64,000 nt of DNA from Aquanectria penicillioides (taxonomy: Eukaryota > Ascomycota > Sordariomycetes > Hypocreales > Nectriaceae): positions 1,741,001-1,805,000 of the forward strand of contig PYIU01000005.1 of assembly GCA_003415625.1 (NCBI GenBank), written 5' to 3'. Shown here piece by piece: positions 21,805-34,448 of the stretch (its first letter is position 1; each line of letters opens with the position of its first letter). The position numbers were made by a program, and so were the translations under genes. Below the pieces are notes generated by a model that worked only from the letters and a program-made list of their open reading frames with translations, had not been told where the DNA came from and did not search any database.

Positions 21805-24800
21805 GCCAAGGTGAGCCCGGAGACGTTGCAGCCACCCGTCGACATGGGCAAACAGGCGCGATATGACAGGAATTAGTGCGTGGAAAGTGAATACTACTAC
21901 TTGTGTGCGAAGGAGTGACGTGATTAGCTGGCATACAGGTTAGATTGGCAGGATAGGCAACCAGGCATTAATCTCTATAGTCTCCCAGGGCAATCGCCGA
22001 TGTTACGCAACCGCATGCTACTTCGTAGATGAGTGAGCGAGCGCGCGAGGCAGATTAGATGTGAGATGAAGCGAGGGGACATGAGGCGAGTGGCCCACTG
22101 GCGGCTAACGCCGTCACTGAGGAGTGTCCCCCACGTTAGGATCCCCGTGTTCATGAGAACTGCAAGGCAACAGGATGGGGTCAGTCGATAACCCACTCCC
22201 CCAGGCATCTGGCAGAGACTTTATTCCAAGGCAGAGGCACGTCAGTTTGGGCGGTACGGTGACACTGGATCGCGCCAAGCGTCGGGGTGTGGTGGAGAGG
22301 CGGACCATAGATGAGGATCAAACTATGTGCTGAGCTTTTGTAAGACAGCAGGACAGTCGAGTAAGTTTTTTTTTAGTCTCCGGTACACTTGGGAAGCCTT
22401 TCTCTCGAGTAGAAGAGAGCAGATGCTTCACCTTGACTAGATTAGCTTCCGGCCCCTTTCCAGCCACATGGTTCTGGGAAGATGCCTGCGAACGGAGCTA
22501 CGAAAGGGTAGTTCGGAGGCGATGATCCCTGTCCGTATCGAAGAAAAGATCCAGCAACGATGAAGTAATCATGAGAGGGAATTTATCGTGCGGGTTTATA
22601 CGGAGCTACACGGACATGGGTATCAGTGCGATCTCCCAAAGCCCACTCACTTACATGCCCCTTACCCTAGACCGCTGCGCTTCAGCTGTCAGGTCACTAG
22701 GTCTGGCTGTTTAGATGCAAGGTCGGACACGTGTCGCCCAGTGTGACCGCTTCCCAACTTGGATCTGGCCAGGATCTTGGTGGCGCGCCGCTGACGTCAG
22801 GGCACGTCGCAAGGACACAAAGACGTCATGCATGGGGGCGACTCCAAAACTAGCCGCTGCTTCAGACGACGGTGGGAGTGCACGAGACGAGACGAGGAAT
22901 TGAAACCGAAACGTGATTGCTGAGAATTGATGGCGCCGGGGCTTCTAACTGTTTCATCTATGAGGTATGCGTGACTTGGGCCGTCGGGCGCAGAAGAGTT
23001 TTTTTCCTTTGCTCTGTTTAAACCTGTTGGATGAAAACCTGTGGCCTTGCCTGGTTAGGACCGAAATTAGTACTTTGTAGCTGGATGGTCCCGTCAAAGT
23101 GGGGGGAACAAAAAGAGAAGATGAGGGGAGCAAGCTCATCACAATCGTCGTCGCCAGCCCGTCGGGGAACGGACGCCAACGCAGTGTCTTGGCACCTTGT
23201 CGCACGGCGGTTCGGTAGGGCGCCGAGGGGGCGAATTGAGACTCGTCTGGTGACAGACGTCAATGGTCAACCATTTGGTGGTGAGCAGCCAGGGCTGCAA
23301 ATTACATTGCTGCAGTTGCGGAGCAGGGACCAATTCGCTTCCCCGAGGCCCCGTTCCGTTTGGCCCATGAGAGCGCGCGTGGCATGCCGAGACGCCGAGA
23401 CCCAATCTGAGCAAACATGGCAGGGACAGCAAAGGCCAGGAAGCAAGCGCTTTGTACCTAGTGAAAACGAGATTGAGGGCTGACCCCAGGCAAGGGCTCC
23501 CCACTGGGCCAAATTACACTTGCGTATAGCTGTTGTCGGTGAGAGAGGGAGCGCCCGAGGAATTAAATCGTTCCTTTTTTGGCTCGGCCGGGAGCGGGAT
23601 GTGGGAGCGGACGAATAGTAGCCAAGGACCGGCCCCCGGACACCACAAGAGTCAGCATGATGTCAATTGGGCGCTGAGGGCAAACCCGACGGTCCTTGGC
23701 GGACCAGGGGACGAATGAGGAAGCTGGTGGCCGTTGTCGCGAGGCTGCTCATGACGTTTATAACGCCAATGGCCATTTGGAAGGGGGACGGGGCTCGTTC
23801 GTGCGCGCGCGATTTGGGTGAGCGAGGCGCATTGATTGCGATGTGCCTCGACCTATCTGCAGTATTTTGCCCATCGAAATCCCTGTTGCGGTGGAAGCAG
23901 ATACCGGTAGTGGTAAAGCTCCTGACAGAGGGATCGGCGATCTTGAGGCGATGGGAAGGGCAAAGGGCGGAATGGTACGCCTCTAGGCGGGCTCTAGAGG
24001 TTAGCGCCTTTGCGATGCGGAGCACCGAAAGGCGTGACAATGGCAGGGCGCCGTGGAGGAAAGTAGAGGAGGACGGGGGCCTGACAAGGTTTTTTCAAAG
24101 TGCAAGGCGTAAGCGTGGTGTGAGCCGCCTTGGCCTTGGCCGTGGCCGTGACCTTGGGTTTGAGGTTGTACTCTCCATCACGATGTTTGTTGAGGTTGTT
24201 GAATGGGACTGGAGCAGGGCCTGGTGAGAAAAGAAGGCACTACGTACTACTAGCATGTAGAGGAGACACCAATGCCGGATGTCTTAGCCAAGGTGGGCAA
24301 GGTACGAAGTACTCTGTAGTCTGTACTGGATAGGTACCTATATTGGGTGGATGGTTGGCCCAGTGGGTGGTGCATGGAGCGGTGCAGCCCGCCTGCCGAT
24401 CACTGCCTTGGTTCTTGCATCAGCAGCCAAGTTCCGGGACAACAGCCAAATTCGTGCAGAAGCCCAAATGCACGAGGACGGACATTGTACATGGCGCGTA
24501 CATGGCATGGTTCAAGAGACAGGCCGGAGGATGCAAGCCCCGGACAGCCCCCTCCGGTCGGTAGCAATGGCGTCCAGCCAACTGATTGACAGCCGTGCTA
24601 AAAACAATTCCTAAGTGAGCCATCCAGCCTGGTGAGGGATCATCGATATGTCGGGGCCTGCTGCGTTGCACAGCTCTCGGATCCGGGAGGGCGCGGGCGG
24701 GTGCATTTATGGCATGCGCCAGCGGTAATAGAGCGGGAGGTGGGTGGAGGTTGGCCTTGTGTCCCTTTCTTTTCCCTGGAAGGGATGGAACCCGAAGTGT

Positions 24801-26751
24801 TGCAACGGAGGCGTTCGGGGGGGGCAAACCAGGTTGGCAGATTTGCCAGGGGGGAGGGGGAGGAGAAGAAAAGAGAGACAGAAACATCGTCATAATGGAG
24901 AACTTCTGAGCTTGAACCAACGCACTTATGGATACATCTGGGCACGGTTGAATAATCTGCAGGTTATTGATTCTTCACTTGATCCCAACGAGCTAGGGGG
25001 GAAATGGGCGTATTTGCTTCTTGGGGAAGTACTGCTTGGCTCATGGCCCTGTGAGAGAAGCAAAACTTGGAGGGAATGGAGGGAGGGGAAAGAAGGACGG
25101 AAGGAACGACAGAAGGAGGGGTGAAAAAGAAGGGTCGTGTGTGTGTGTGTGAGTGTGTGAGTGAGTGAGTAAGTGAGTGAGTGAGTGAGTGAGTGAGTGA
25201 GTGAGTGAGTGAGTGTGTGAGTGAGTGAGTGAGTGAGTGTGTGAGTGTGTGTACGTGCACAGAGTGCTTGGGAAAAGCGAGCTCAAATTACTTACTTTGA
25301 CCCCTTTCCCCCCTTTGGTATGGTGTAGCTGATTCACTATCTTCATCAATATTATAATTGACGTTATTATTCGTTTTATATATATTTTCCCTCCCGTCCC
25401 TGGTGGTGGGTGTGCGTTGGCCTCTGGAGCACCTGGGCCAGTAGGGAGAGAGGTAGGCCAAAGTTGGTCGGTTGGTTGGCAAGTACTTCGTGGAGTAGAG
25501 AGGTACAGTGGTAGGCAGGCGGGCGGCGTGGAGACAGGGAAGTAGTACATGGTACATAGCGCTGTACCTACATTGGTTGGCCATGCTAAGCATGCTAAGG
25601 CGAGCTAGAAGAGATTTCTGCTGCAGATAAAAGAACAACGAAAGAGGAGTGATGCACAGTCAGAGCAGAGTGACGTGAGTGACAGTGCAGCGGACCAGGT
25701 TGCCCCCCCGGAGGCTTGCTTGGGGTGGTAATGGCGCTTTTTCTGACTGGGGGCTGACTGGCACAGGGGGCGCTTTTTTGGTGGCCCCCCTTCACCTACG
25801 TCATCGCAGACCACAGTCCCCGGTTCTGTCCTACCATGTCCATTTTTCCCACGAGCATGGGCCATTAGCCATTATGGATTTGGCATTTGGGGGGGACAAC
25901 TGGGGCAAACGGGGGCTGCTCGACCTGACAACTATGGTACGGCTCTGAATCATTCATCCCAAGCATTGGTTGTTTGTGCCGTGTCCTGCGCAGGTCCTGC
26001 TTGCTGCTCTGGTCCTGGCTGTTTTCTGGCTACTGCCAAAGTAAAACTTGACGCCTCCAGCACAAGCCGACGCCCCTGCTATTGTGTTGAGCCTCTCCGC
26101 CGCCGCCGCCGCCATCCACCGACTACCACCACCACCACCACCATCACCCCGAACTGACAGACAGGGCTGGCCTTTTACCTTGACCGAAGCCTATGCCAAC
26201 CTTCGCCCACCACCACATACATCCACATCTGTAACGACAAACTACAAACAACAACCACCTCCTCTACTTTCTGCCACCACCCTGCCACCCCCCGGTTCTT
26301 TCTCCCCTGGCCCCAGGGATATACACGCACAGAGACACAGGTTTAGAGTCCCGGACTCTCACCCCAACATCCAACCCGCCCGATTCTCGTCTCCCTCTTC
26401 GTCGGCCTTGCCCTCCGCCCTCTGGTTGAACAAAGTACCTGCACCCCGACCGCTACGCCTACAGCTACCGATACAGCTACACTTACGCCCACCAACTTGC
26501 CTCTACCCAAAGAGGAAATCTACAGTGAAAAAAGGAACCGGGGAAAGGAAGGAAAAAAAAAAACAACCTTACGCTGCCAGGTCTCATTACTTGTCCTGTC
26601 TAGCACACCTTCGTTTCCCGCCCTCGCTTGACTTTCGGCTTGCGACTCTCGACTCTGGCCTCACGACCCACCACGACTTGCTCTGTTCCTCCCTCCTCTT
26701 CCTCCCGCTTGCGAATGCCGTCGGGCGCCATCATTCTCTCGTGAATGAGGC
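21805..26751. other. Intergenic region (about 4.9 kb) and leader of the histidine kinase
   Basis: No ORF resembles a known protein. The stretch contains a GT/GTGA microsatellite (25137-25252) and CCT- and CCA-rich DNA from about 26040 onwards that is probably the long 5' leader of the histidine kinase. Two short upstream ORFs sit just before the kinase start (26715-26744 and 26745-26777). Confidence 0.55.
25137..25252. repeat. GT / GTGA compound microsatellite
   Basis: About 115 bases of GT and GTGA units. It produces artefactual Thr/His/Ser-rich ORFs on the minus strand that should be ignored. Confidence 0.92.
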
Positions 26752-26777
26752 ATGCCCAGTCTCGTCTCGCCCATTAA
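26715..26777 (+). promoter_or_regulatory. Two upstream ORFs before the histidine kinase
   Basis: An ATG at 26715 opens a nine-codon ORF ending at 26744. An ATG at 26745 immediately follows it and opens a ten-codon ORF ending at 26777, in a different frame and overlapping the ATG at 26752. Both are seen directly. If translated they would limit initiation at 26752 and favour a downstream start such as 27001. Confidence 0.55.
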
Positions 26778-29700
26778 CAACGATTCCGCATCTGCTTCAA
26801 GCGTCCCCTCGACGCGTCCCTTGAGTTTGCCGATTCGCCTCTCAAAACCTATCGCTAACGAGCCCTTGTTTCGGACTGCTGAGAAATACTCTTGGATTGC
26901 TGCCAGAGATGGATGTCTAGTGCCAGTGTTGACCTCGATTTCGACTGCGACTGCCTCTGCGTCTGCGACTCCGAATGCGACGCCCCCGGCTAGTGACGCA
27001 ATGATGGATCGCCACTCGAGCCACCTCCCGTCTTCGCCTTCCGATGCCCCGGGATCCTCCCCTCGCGCTATTAGGATAATCGGGTCTCAGCCTGTCGAGG
27101 AGATTTCACCTTCCGCTCCCAAACAATGGGAATCAACAATACCCTCCGATATATTGCCTGCGTCTCCACGGGAGAGCCCGTCAAAGCCTCGGAAGCTGAG
27201 CCATGGAAGCCCCGTGGTCTCGGTTCTGTCTTCTTCACAGCAGCAACTCATTGAATATCGGGAAAAGCTGGCCAAAGATCTCGAACGACGGGAGCTCTCC
27301 GCGAGAGGGCTATTAACAAACCCAGGGGACAAGACTAGGGTTTCTCCAATCCCTGAAGAAAGCCTATCAAATTCGCCTATGCCCAACTCCTCCATCTTGA
27401 CTACCACTTCCACAGAATCTGGCGCTACTGTTCGTGGGCCAATAACTCCCGCTCCTATGGCTGCGACACCGTCTTATCCGTTTCCGAGAATGGCCTCCGC
27501 CGGCTTCGTGCCTTCTCATCTCCACAAGCCATTTACTACACTCTCCCCAACTGGCGCTCCACGTCCGGCTGGATTCCCTTCGTTTGAGACCATAGGAATG
27601 GGCGCTCAGGATAAAGTTCTCTCTGAAAACTCGACGCCGGCTTCCACATTTACTTTCAATCCTTCTGTCATGTCCCCCCATCCTGATAGCGTCGATTTTC
27701 CTAATCCTAATCTCTATGACCTCTCCTTGATGCTGACAGCGGAGCCGGGGTTGGAAGCTTGGTGGAGCACGGTTGTTCAGATTATGAGGGATGTTTACAA
27801 AGCTGAACGTGTCACCCTGGCTGTGCCGGCTGACACAACGGACATCGAAAATGTTCCTTGGGGACAAAAGGCAACCTATAATGAACACAAGGAGGATGAC
27901 TTGAGCCTTGGATACATGGCGAAAGAGGGGAATAGTAGCGTCATCTACAACAGCGACCACGGACGATCTGACGGCATTTTGTCAAACCCCGATGACACAC
28001 TGAAGTTTAGCTCTCTTACGCGACCAGGACTTTTGACCCGACACTCCTTCACTTCTTATGAAGAGAATAAGGAGAGGCCTCAAGATAGATCGCCTTCGGA
28101 TTCTCACCGACCAACTTACTTGGCACGGAGCCACAGCAACTTCTCTCAGGGCCACTCGATGATAAGCCCTCAAGGTGACTACGCCCCTCTCAACAAGGTG
28201 GCCCTTGATCAGCATGACGCCAAGGAGGAACATATCCTGAGCTGGGAAGCTCCTCTCATTGCCGAAACCGAAGGCCAAGGCCGTATTCTTGCTGTCCTAC
28301 AGGCACTGGACTATGAAGCGGACCCCCTGATTGACCACAGCGGCGTTATGCGGGTGCTGGAACGCGGCAGGACCATTGCACTAACTAGAACATATCCTTA
28401 CCTTACCAAAGAGGCTCCTGATCAGTCCAACCAGCAGAAATCTGCCGCCAAAGACAGCTTTTCAGATACCAAACCGACCAATAAGCCACGATCCGAATCC
28501 TTTTCAAAGTTGTCCTCGATATTTAACGCAGCTACTGCCTCTCGTGTGCCTACTCGGAGCAAGACACACTCGGGCGAAAGAGCTCGGGCAATGGCATCAA
28601 GATTGGATAATAGATTGGAGGAAGAGAGGCCACGGCCTCCGACTCCAAAATATGAAGAATTCGAACAAGCTCCCCCCTCCCCCTGGTCACAATCACCAGC
28701 ACCTTCACCAGCTGTCCGCGCAGATCCGAAAGAGAATCCATTCTTCACAGATGCTACAGTTGATGAAGATTCATTTAATCCCGGTACGGGCACGACCGAC
28801 TATTCTGGAATCCCCCCTCCTGAGGCAATCGGTGTTGATAATTCCTGGACGGTTCTCCACATCCCTCTTTCTCATGTTCTCCTCTCGAAGCCTACACATC
28901 CATTTAAACTCGACAATAGCGCAATTGGACGGGGGAACAACTCTCGCGGCAAAGGCGAAGGTGGTGGCACTTCAGTCACGGATGACGGTGGTCGTCAAAC
29001 GCCAGACAGCCCAAAGAAGGACAAACCTGCACCAATCGCCATTCTGTCCATTTTGAGCCCGATAATCCCGTATCCCTCAAGCCTCCGACGCTCCCTTGAG
29101 CACCTTGCACCGCACATGGCCACAAGTTTTTCCCTCGCCCGTCACTACACCAATTTGGAGACTGAACTGGCGGGAATGCAGCGCAAACGACCCCATACAG
29201 CTGGCTTCGGCGCCATTGCTCCTGATGGACGACCACTGGAGAACATCACATTTCTGTCGGCTGATGACATCATTCCTCACCAATCTCTTGCTGGCAGTAT
29301 CACTAGTCCTAGTGACTATTCTGCAATCTCCAAGAGTGCAACTGGATCTCCTCTCGGCACTCCTGGGTGGGACCAGGGTTCGATGAATTACATTGCGGAT
29401 AAGCGACAGCAACCTACCCCCAGTCCCGCTGCTGGTGCCCAAGGAGAGGGATATTTCAGTGCTAGGCAGAGAGGAACGCCTGCCCGGCAAGATTCAATGG
29501 GCCCAATCATGCCACGCCATAGGAGAGGGTCGAAGGAGAGCCTTGCAGAGAAACGAAGCTCTTGGTTGGTCAGCACCTTGTCATCGCAAGAGGTGTCTGA
29601 TGCTGGAATGTCCGTCGAAAAAGCAGCACAGAGCAACGATGATCAGACCAGCACTTCCACCAAGAAGACTTTGCAGCCAGAAGCTCAGGAAGTCAGTAGC

Positions 29701-32700
29701 GCCAACATCTCCGAAGCCGTCAATCTCGAGGAGGATATGGAGAACTTGGCTGACTCGGCGAAGGTCGAACAGGGACATTTCCGCCACGAGCATACGATGT
29801 TGCACTCGTACGGCGCAGACTTCGCAGCTACATTTCAATCTCTGCCACCAAGCTCCACGCTCGCCGCAAGACCACCACCCGTCTCACAGCCCTCTCGAAC
29901 CGGGTCAATGGCAGCGACTGTGGCTGACATGCCTCCACCCTCAGATAGGTTGAAAGGACTCATTCTGGACTCGCTCCCAGCTCATGTGTTTGTTGCCCTG
30001 CCCCAGATGGGCGAGATAGTTTGGGTGAACAGCCGATATCTGTCGTATCGGGGCCAGACAGCAACTGATCTCGAGAAGGATCCCTGGGGAAGCCTTCATC
30101 CAGATGACAGAGATGACTACCTGAGATCATGGAGTCATTCCGTGCGCACGGGTGAGCAATTTTCCCGAACTGTTCGAATAAAACGCTTTGATGGGGCCTA
30201 TCGTTGGTTCTATGCTAGAGCGGTCGCCTCAAAGGACAAGAGAGGCGTCATCATGCAGTTTCTCGGCTCGTACATGGATATTCACGATCAGCACATTGCA
30301 GAATTGAAGGCTGCAAGGCAAGAAGAGATCGAGGCGTCAGAGGCCAAGCATCGCTTGCTCGCCAACTTGATCCCTCAGATTATTTTCACTGCTACTGAGG
30401 ATGAAGGCATCACATTTGCCAATGAGCAGTGGTTGTCATACACTGGACAAAGCTTTTCGGACTCTCTTGGCCTCGGATTTATGGATTTCGTGCATCCTGA
30501 TGACCTTGCGAAGTGTCGAATTCCCATCACCCAGCCGCCGACCCCCAAAGGCAGAAAACGCGAAGAAGACAACAAGGGCTACAGGGAATCTGTATCATCG
30601 GAGTCGACCACCACGAACGCAAGCCAGATGCAGGACTTCCAGCCAAACCAAGACACCCCAATGCCTCCCATTCAGCAACCGCTCTCACGCAACAACAGCT
30701 CAAGCAGCAGCTCGGTTTACGAGTGGCCCGCAGACCTTACTGAACTAGCTCGCAAGGGCGTTGTCAAGGTTGGCACTGATAGCAATGGAAGGGTCTCTTA
30801 CGCAACCGAGGTTCGACTTCTGTCCAAGTCGGGAGAGTACAGGTGGCACCTCATTCGATGTGTTGAAATCGACACTATTGACTTTGGTCGGGGAGCCAGT
30901 TCCTACTTCGGATCAGCAACAGATATTAATGACCTCAAGCTCCTTGAGACCAAACTTAAAGAAGCCATGGAAACCAAGGGCAGATTTCTCAGCAACATGT
31001 CTCACGAAATTCGAACGCCTCTCATTGGCATCTCTGGCATGGTCAGTTTCCTTCAAGACACAACTTTGAGTGAAGAGCAGCTCGACTACACAAATACGAT
31101 TCAAACAAGCGCGAACAGCCTCATCATGATCATCAACGACATTCTCGACTTGTCAAAGGTCGACGCCGGTATGATGAAGTTGAAGTTTGAGTGGTTCCAC
31201 ACACGATCTCTCATCGAAGATGTCAACGAGCTTGTCTCAACTATGGCAATTGCTAAGCGTCTGGAGCTGAACTACCTTGTGGAAGCAGACGTGCCTGCTT
31301 GGGTCAAGGGCGACAAGGTTCGAATACGCCAAGTCCTCCTCAATGTTATCGGGAATGCAATCAAGTTCACCTCAGAAGGTGAAGTCTTTAGCCGATGCAG
31401 GGTGTTTACGCAAGAAGGATCTTACTCCGATGAGCATGAGATTATGCTGGAGTTTGCAATCGTAGACACCGGTCGCGGATTCTCGAAGGAAGAAGCTGAA
31501 CTAATGTTCAAGCCATTTAGCCAAATCGATGGAAGCAGCACTCGACAGCACGGCGGGAGCGGGTTGGGTCTTGTCATTTCTAGACAGCTTGCTGAACTTC
31601 ATGGTGGCAGGATGGAAGGAAAAGCCGTGCCTGGAAAGGGGTCAACTTTCACATTCACAGCGAAATTTGGCCTTCCAACTGTTGAAGATCGACCTAAACT
31701 CCCAGACAGCCCTATCCCAACAGCCCTATTCACCCCTAGGCCAGAAGTGCCCGATACCGTGCCAGCCAACATCCACCAGCTGCCGCCACCCAAGCATTTG
31801 CCGGCCACTGGCACATCCAGCATTGACCCCGAAACTGAGACCGTCTTCCCCAATGTTGCCTCACCAGACAGCTCAAACCCATCTGTTAATTCCGGACGAT
31901 CACAGGTTACAGATAGGTCGTCTGCCACTTCCGTCAACACAGGATTGGCTCGATTTAGTGAGGCTGCGAAAGCAAGCGGACAAGACCTGTCCCAGATGAA
32001 GCTGGAGATGCCCTCAGGCCGGAGCTCTCCCAGCTCGACACTTGTGCCTGGAAGCACAGGTCAAAGATCACCCGATGACTTCCGTCCACCGATGTACTCG
32101 ATTCTCATCATCTGCCCCCAGTTCCACAGTCGCGAGGCCACAACCCAGCATATTGAGATGACCCTCCCGAAGGATGTTCCTCATCAAATTACTGCACTGG
32201 CGACAGCTGATGAAGCACATACATTGATTGGGGGAGAAGATCCCATTAAGTTTACGCACATCGTTATCAATCTGCCCTCGGCCGATGCGATCATACGGCT
32301 GATGGACGAAGTCATCAAATCGCAACCCATTGACAAGACGACGATTCTGGTCTTGTCTGACTCGGTGCAGCGACAGGCAGTGATGAAGATGGCAGCTGAT
32401 ACTAAGCCAAAGGGATTTCTCTCTGAGAGTTTGGCGACGTTCATCTACAAGCCTGTTAAGCCATCGCGTTTTGCCGTCATCTTTGACCCCAACAAAATGC
32501 GGGACCTGAGTATCGACCGTAACCGATCTACGGCGCAACAAATGGTGGAAAGCCAGAAAGCTAGCTATATGGAGATTGAGCGACGCATGGGAAACAAGGG
32601 ATACAAGGTGCTCCTGGTCGAGGATAACCCCGTCAACCAAAAGGTTCTTACAAAGTACCTGAAGAAGATTGGCGTTGATGTCGAGATTGCTGTCGACGGG

Positions 32701-33051
32701 GCTGAGTGCACCAACATGGTTTTGACCAAGCCGCACAGGCACTACTCCCTCATCCTGGTACGCAGCCTCCACAACTCTACACTTCGGCATATCTCGATGA
32801 TGGTGAAACATGCTAACAAGAAGTTACACTAGTGCGATCTCCATATGCCTCGTAAGGATGGCTACCAGGCATGTCGCGAAATCCGGCAGTGGGAGCAGGC
32901 CGCCCGGTTCCCTAATATGCCCATCATTGCACTTTCAGCCAACGTCATGTCGGACGTGCAAGACAAGTGTTGGGCCGCAGGATTTAGTGACTACGTCACG
33001 AAACCAGTTGACTTTATCGATCTTAGCAGGGCCATGGCCAAATTCTTCTAG
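26752..33051 (+). CDS. Hybrid histidine kinase with GAF-like, PAS-PAS, HisKA, HATPase and two receiver-like domains
   Basis: Cytosolic hybrid sensor kinase feeding a fungal phosphorelay. Exon 1 is 26752-32757 and exon 2 is 32833-33051 (75-nt intron), giving 2074 residues. Order: disordered N-terminus; GAF-like region about 320-550; disordered linker; PAS about 1065-1195; PAS about 1198-1395 with a Ser-rich insert; HisKA with phospho-histidine H1418 (SNMSHEIRTP); HATPase with N box NVIGNAIKFT, G1 DTGRGFS and G2 GGSGLGLVIS; a degenerate receiver about 1780-1915 (see findings); and a C-terminal receiver from about 1950 with VLLVEDN, phospho-acceptor D2004 (CDLHMP) and the late Lys in TKPVD. There is no membrane segment, so the signal is probably intracellular. 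The start is uncertain: MMDRH at 27001 (product about 1991) is at least as likely as 26752. I cannot assign the fungal HK group safely. Confidence 0.93.
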
Positions 33052-34448
33052 AACCAGCCAAGGACTATCATTGAGCTGCACGGCCTGGAGGAGCTAGCTG
33101 CTGCAAACTCTTCATTCTTTCTCACTATGTTTGGTGGCTTGCATCATGGTGTTTTCTTTGACGCTTTTATACCCACACCAGCTCATCCACAGCAAGCTTG
33201 ATTTTGAGAAACGTGACATTAGAATAGACGCGGACACACAACGGACAGACGAGGTGTTTACGACTGCAAAGAAGGCTCGAACTTGCGTCGATGTCCTTTG
33301 TTCGTCATTTCCCAAGTTTTCTTACAGGTCTTTAATATGGGTTTCCCCTTCTGATCTGCAATGCGATACGAACTACTTTTTTTTCCTTCTTCCTCCTCTT
33401 TTAAAACCACCCACGAAACCCTTCTTCTTTAGCAATTCTCTATTTTTCTTGCTTCCTTTAACATGTTCGATCCCTCCACTCTGGATTAGGATCCTATTTT
33501 CAACTCTTGCATATTACGGAGAACAAAGCACCCTTGCAATGATGCGTTCTTGAGTACTTGGGCATGCCTTCTGGGGAACATATCGCGGCTTCTCTTTCTC
33601 GTTTTCTTTTTTCTAGGTGCAGTATCATGTCTCAAGGGATTCTTTCTGGTCTTTAGTTATGAGATAGGAGATAACGGCTGGATGGGGGACCTGGCGGATG
33701 GGGGTTTCGGAGTTACCTCTTAATGGGGCTTTGTTTTATTTTTGCTTTTTTTGTATTAGGGAGCGTCGAGGTGCTGCGCTTCCTTATGATGGTTCAAACT
33801 ACGGCTGATTTGAGAGGGTATACACTCCACTGGCTTCTCTTGGAAAGGGACATGGAAAGGGAAAGGGAAACGGTTACCAGGAACGGCAATCGGAATGTCT
33901 GGTTTCTTTTTAACTTGTCTTAGATAGACGACGACGCCGCGTAGGGGGGGGGGGGCAGTGGAATGGGAACCAGCCAGGGGTGGAAATGCACCGAGAGAAA
34001 CAAATTAATTCAACTCAACCGAGGACAGAGCGTGCGTGCTCATAAAAACTAATCGGCATGTGTATGTGTGTATATTTGTCACAATCTAAATACGGTGTCA
34101 TTTTTTGTAGAGTGAAGTCGTGAAACGCCCATGTGTGCATGGACAGGTTGGATGTGTTGGGGAGACGTTCCTATCGTGACTACTTGAACCATGCCTGCAC
34201 AGTCTATTCTCATTCGCACATCTCGGAGCTCCTGTTTTCGGAAAAATTGCCCAGTACCAAACATTCTTTTGATTCCCTCGCCCAAGCCAATACCGGAACC
34301 GAAACTGAAACCAAAACCAAAACCAAATCAAAACAAAAATGCCATGAGTGTCATCAAACATGCTTCAGCATGGTATCCATTATTCATTAGAGATGAAGAG
34401 GATAGGGAGAGAAAGGAAACAAACGGATGAGAGCATATCCAGTTTAAA
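33052..34448. other. Intergenic region between convergent genes
   Basis: This must hold the 3' ends of the histidine kinase (plus) and the histidine-phosphatase gene (minus). It is T-rich near 33380 and has a G run near 33946. No gene is visible. Confidence 0.6.

Noticed and set aside
25041..25550. Minus-strand Thr/His/Ser-repeat ORF
   Set aside because: Translation of the GT/GTGA microsatellite.
26048..26824. 258-codon ORF in the leader of the histidine kinase
   Set aside because: It begins at TTG rather than ATG and is Pro-rich leader translation.
34098..34430. Small ORFs on both strands beside the histidine-phosphatase gene
   Set aside because: Low-complexity Lys/Pro/Thr translation of an imperfect repeat in the convergent 3' region.
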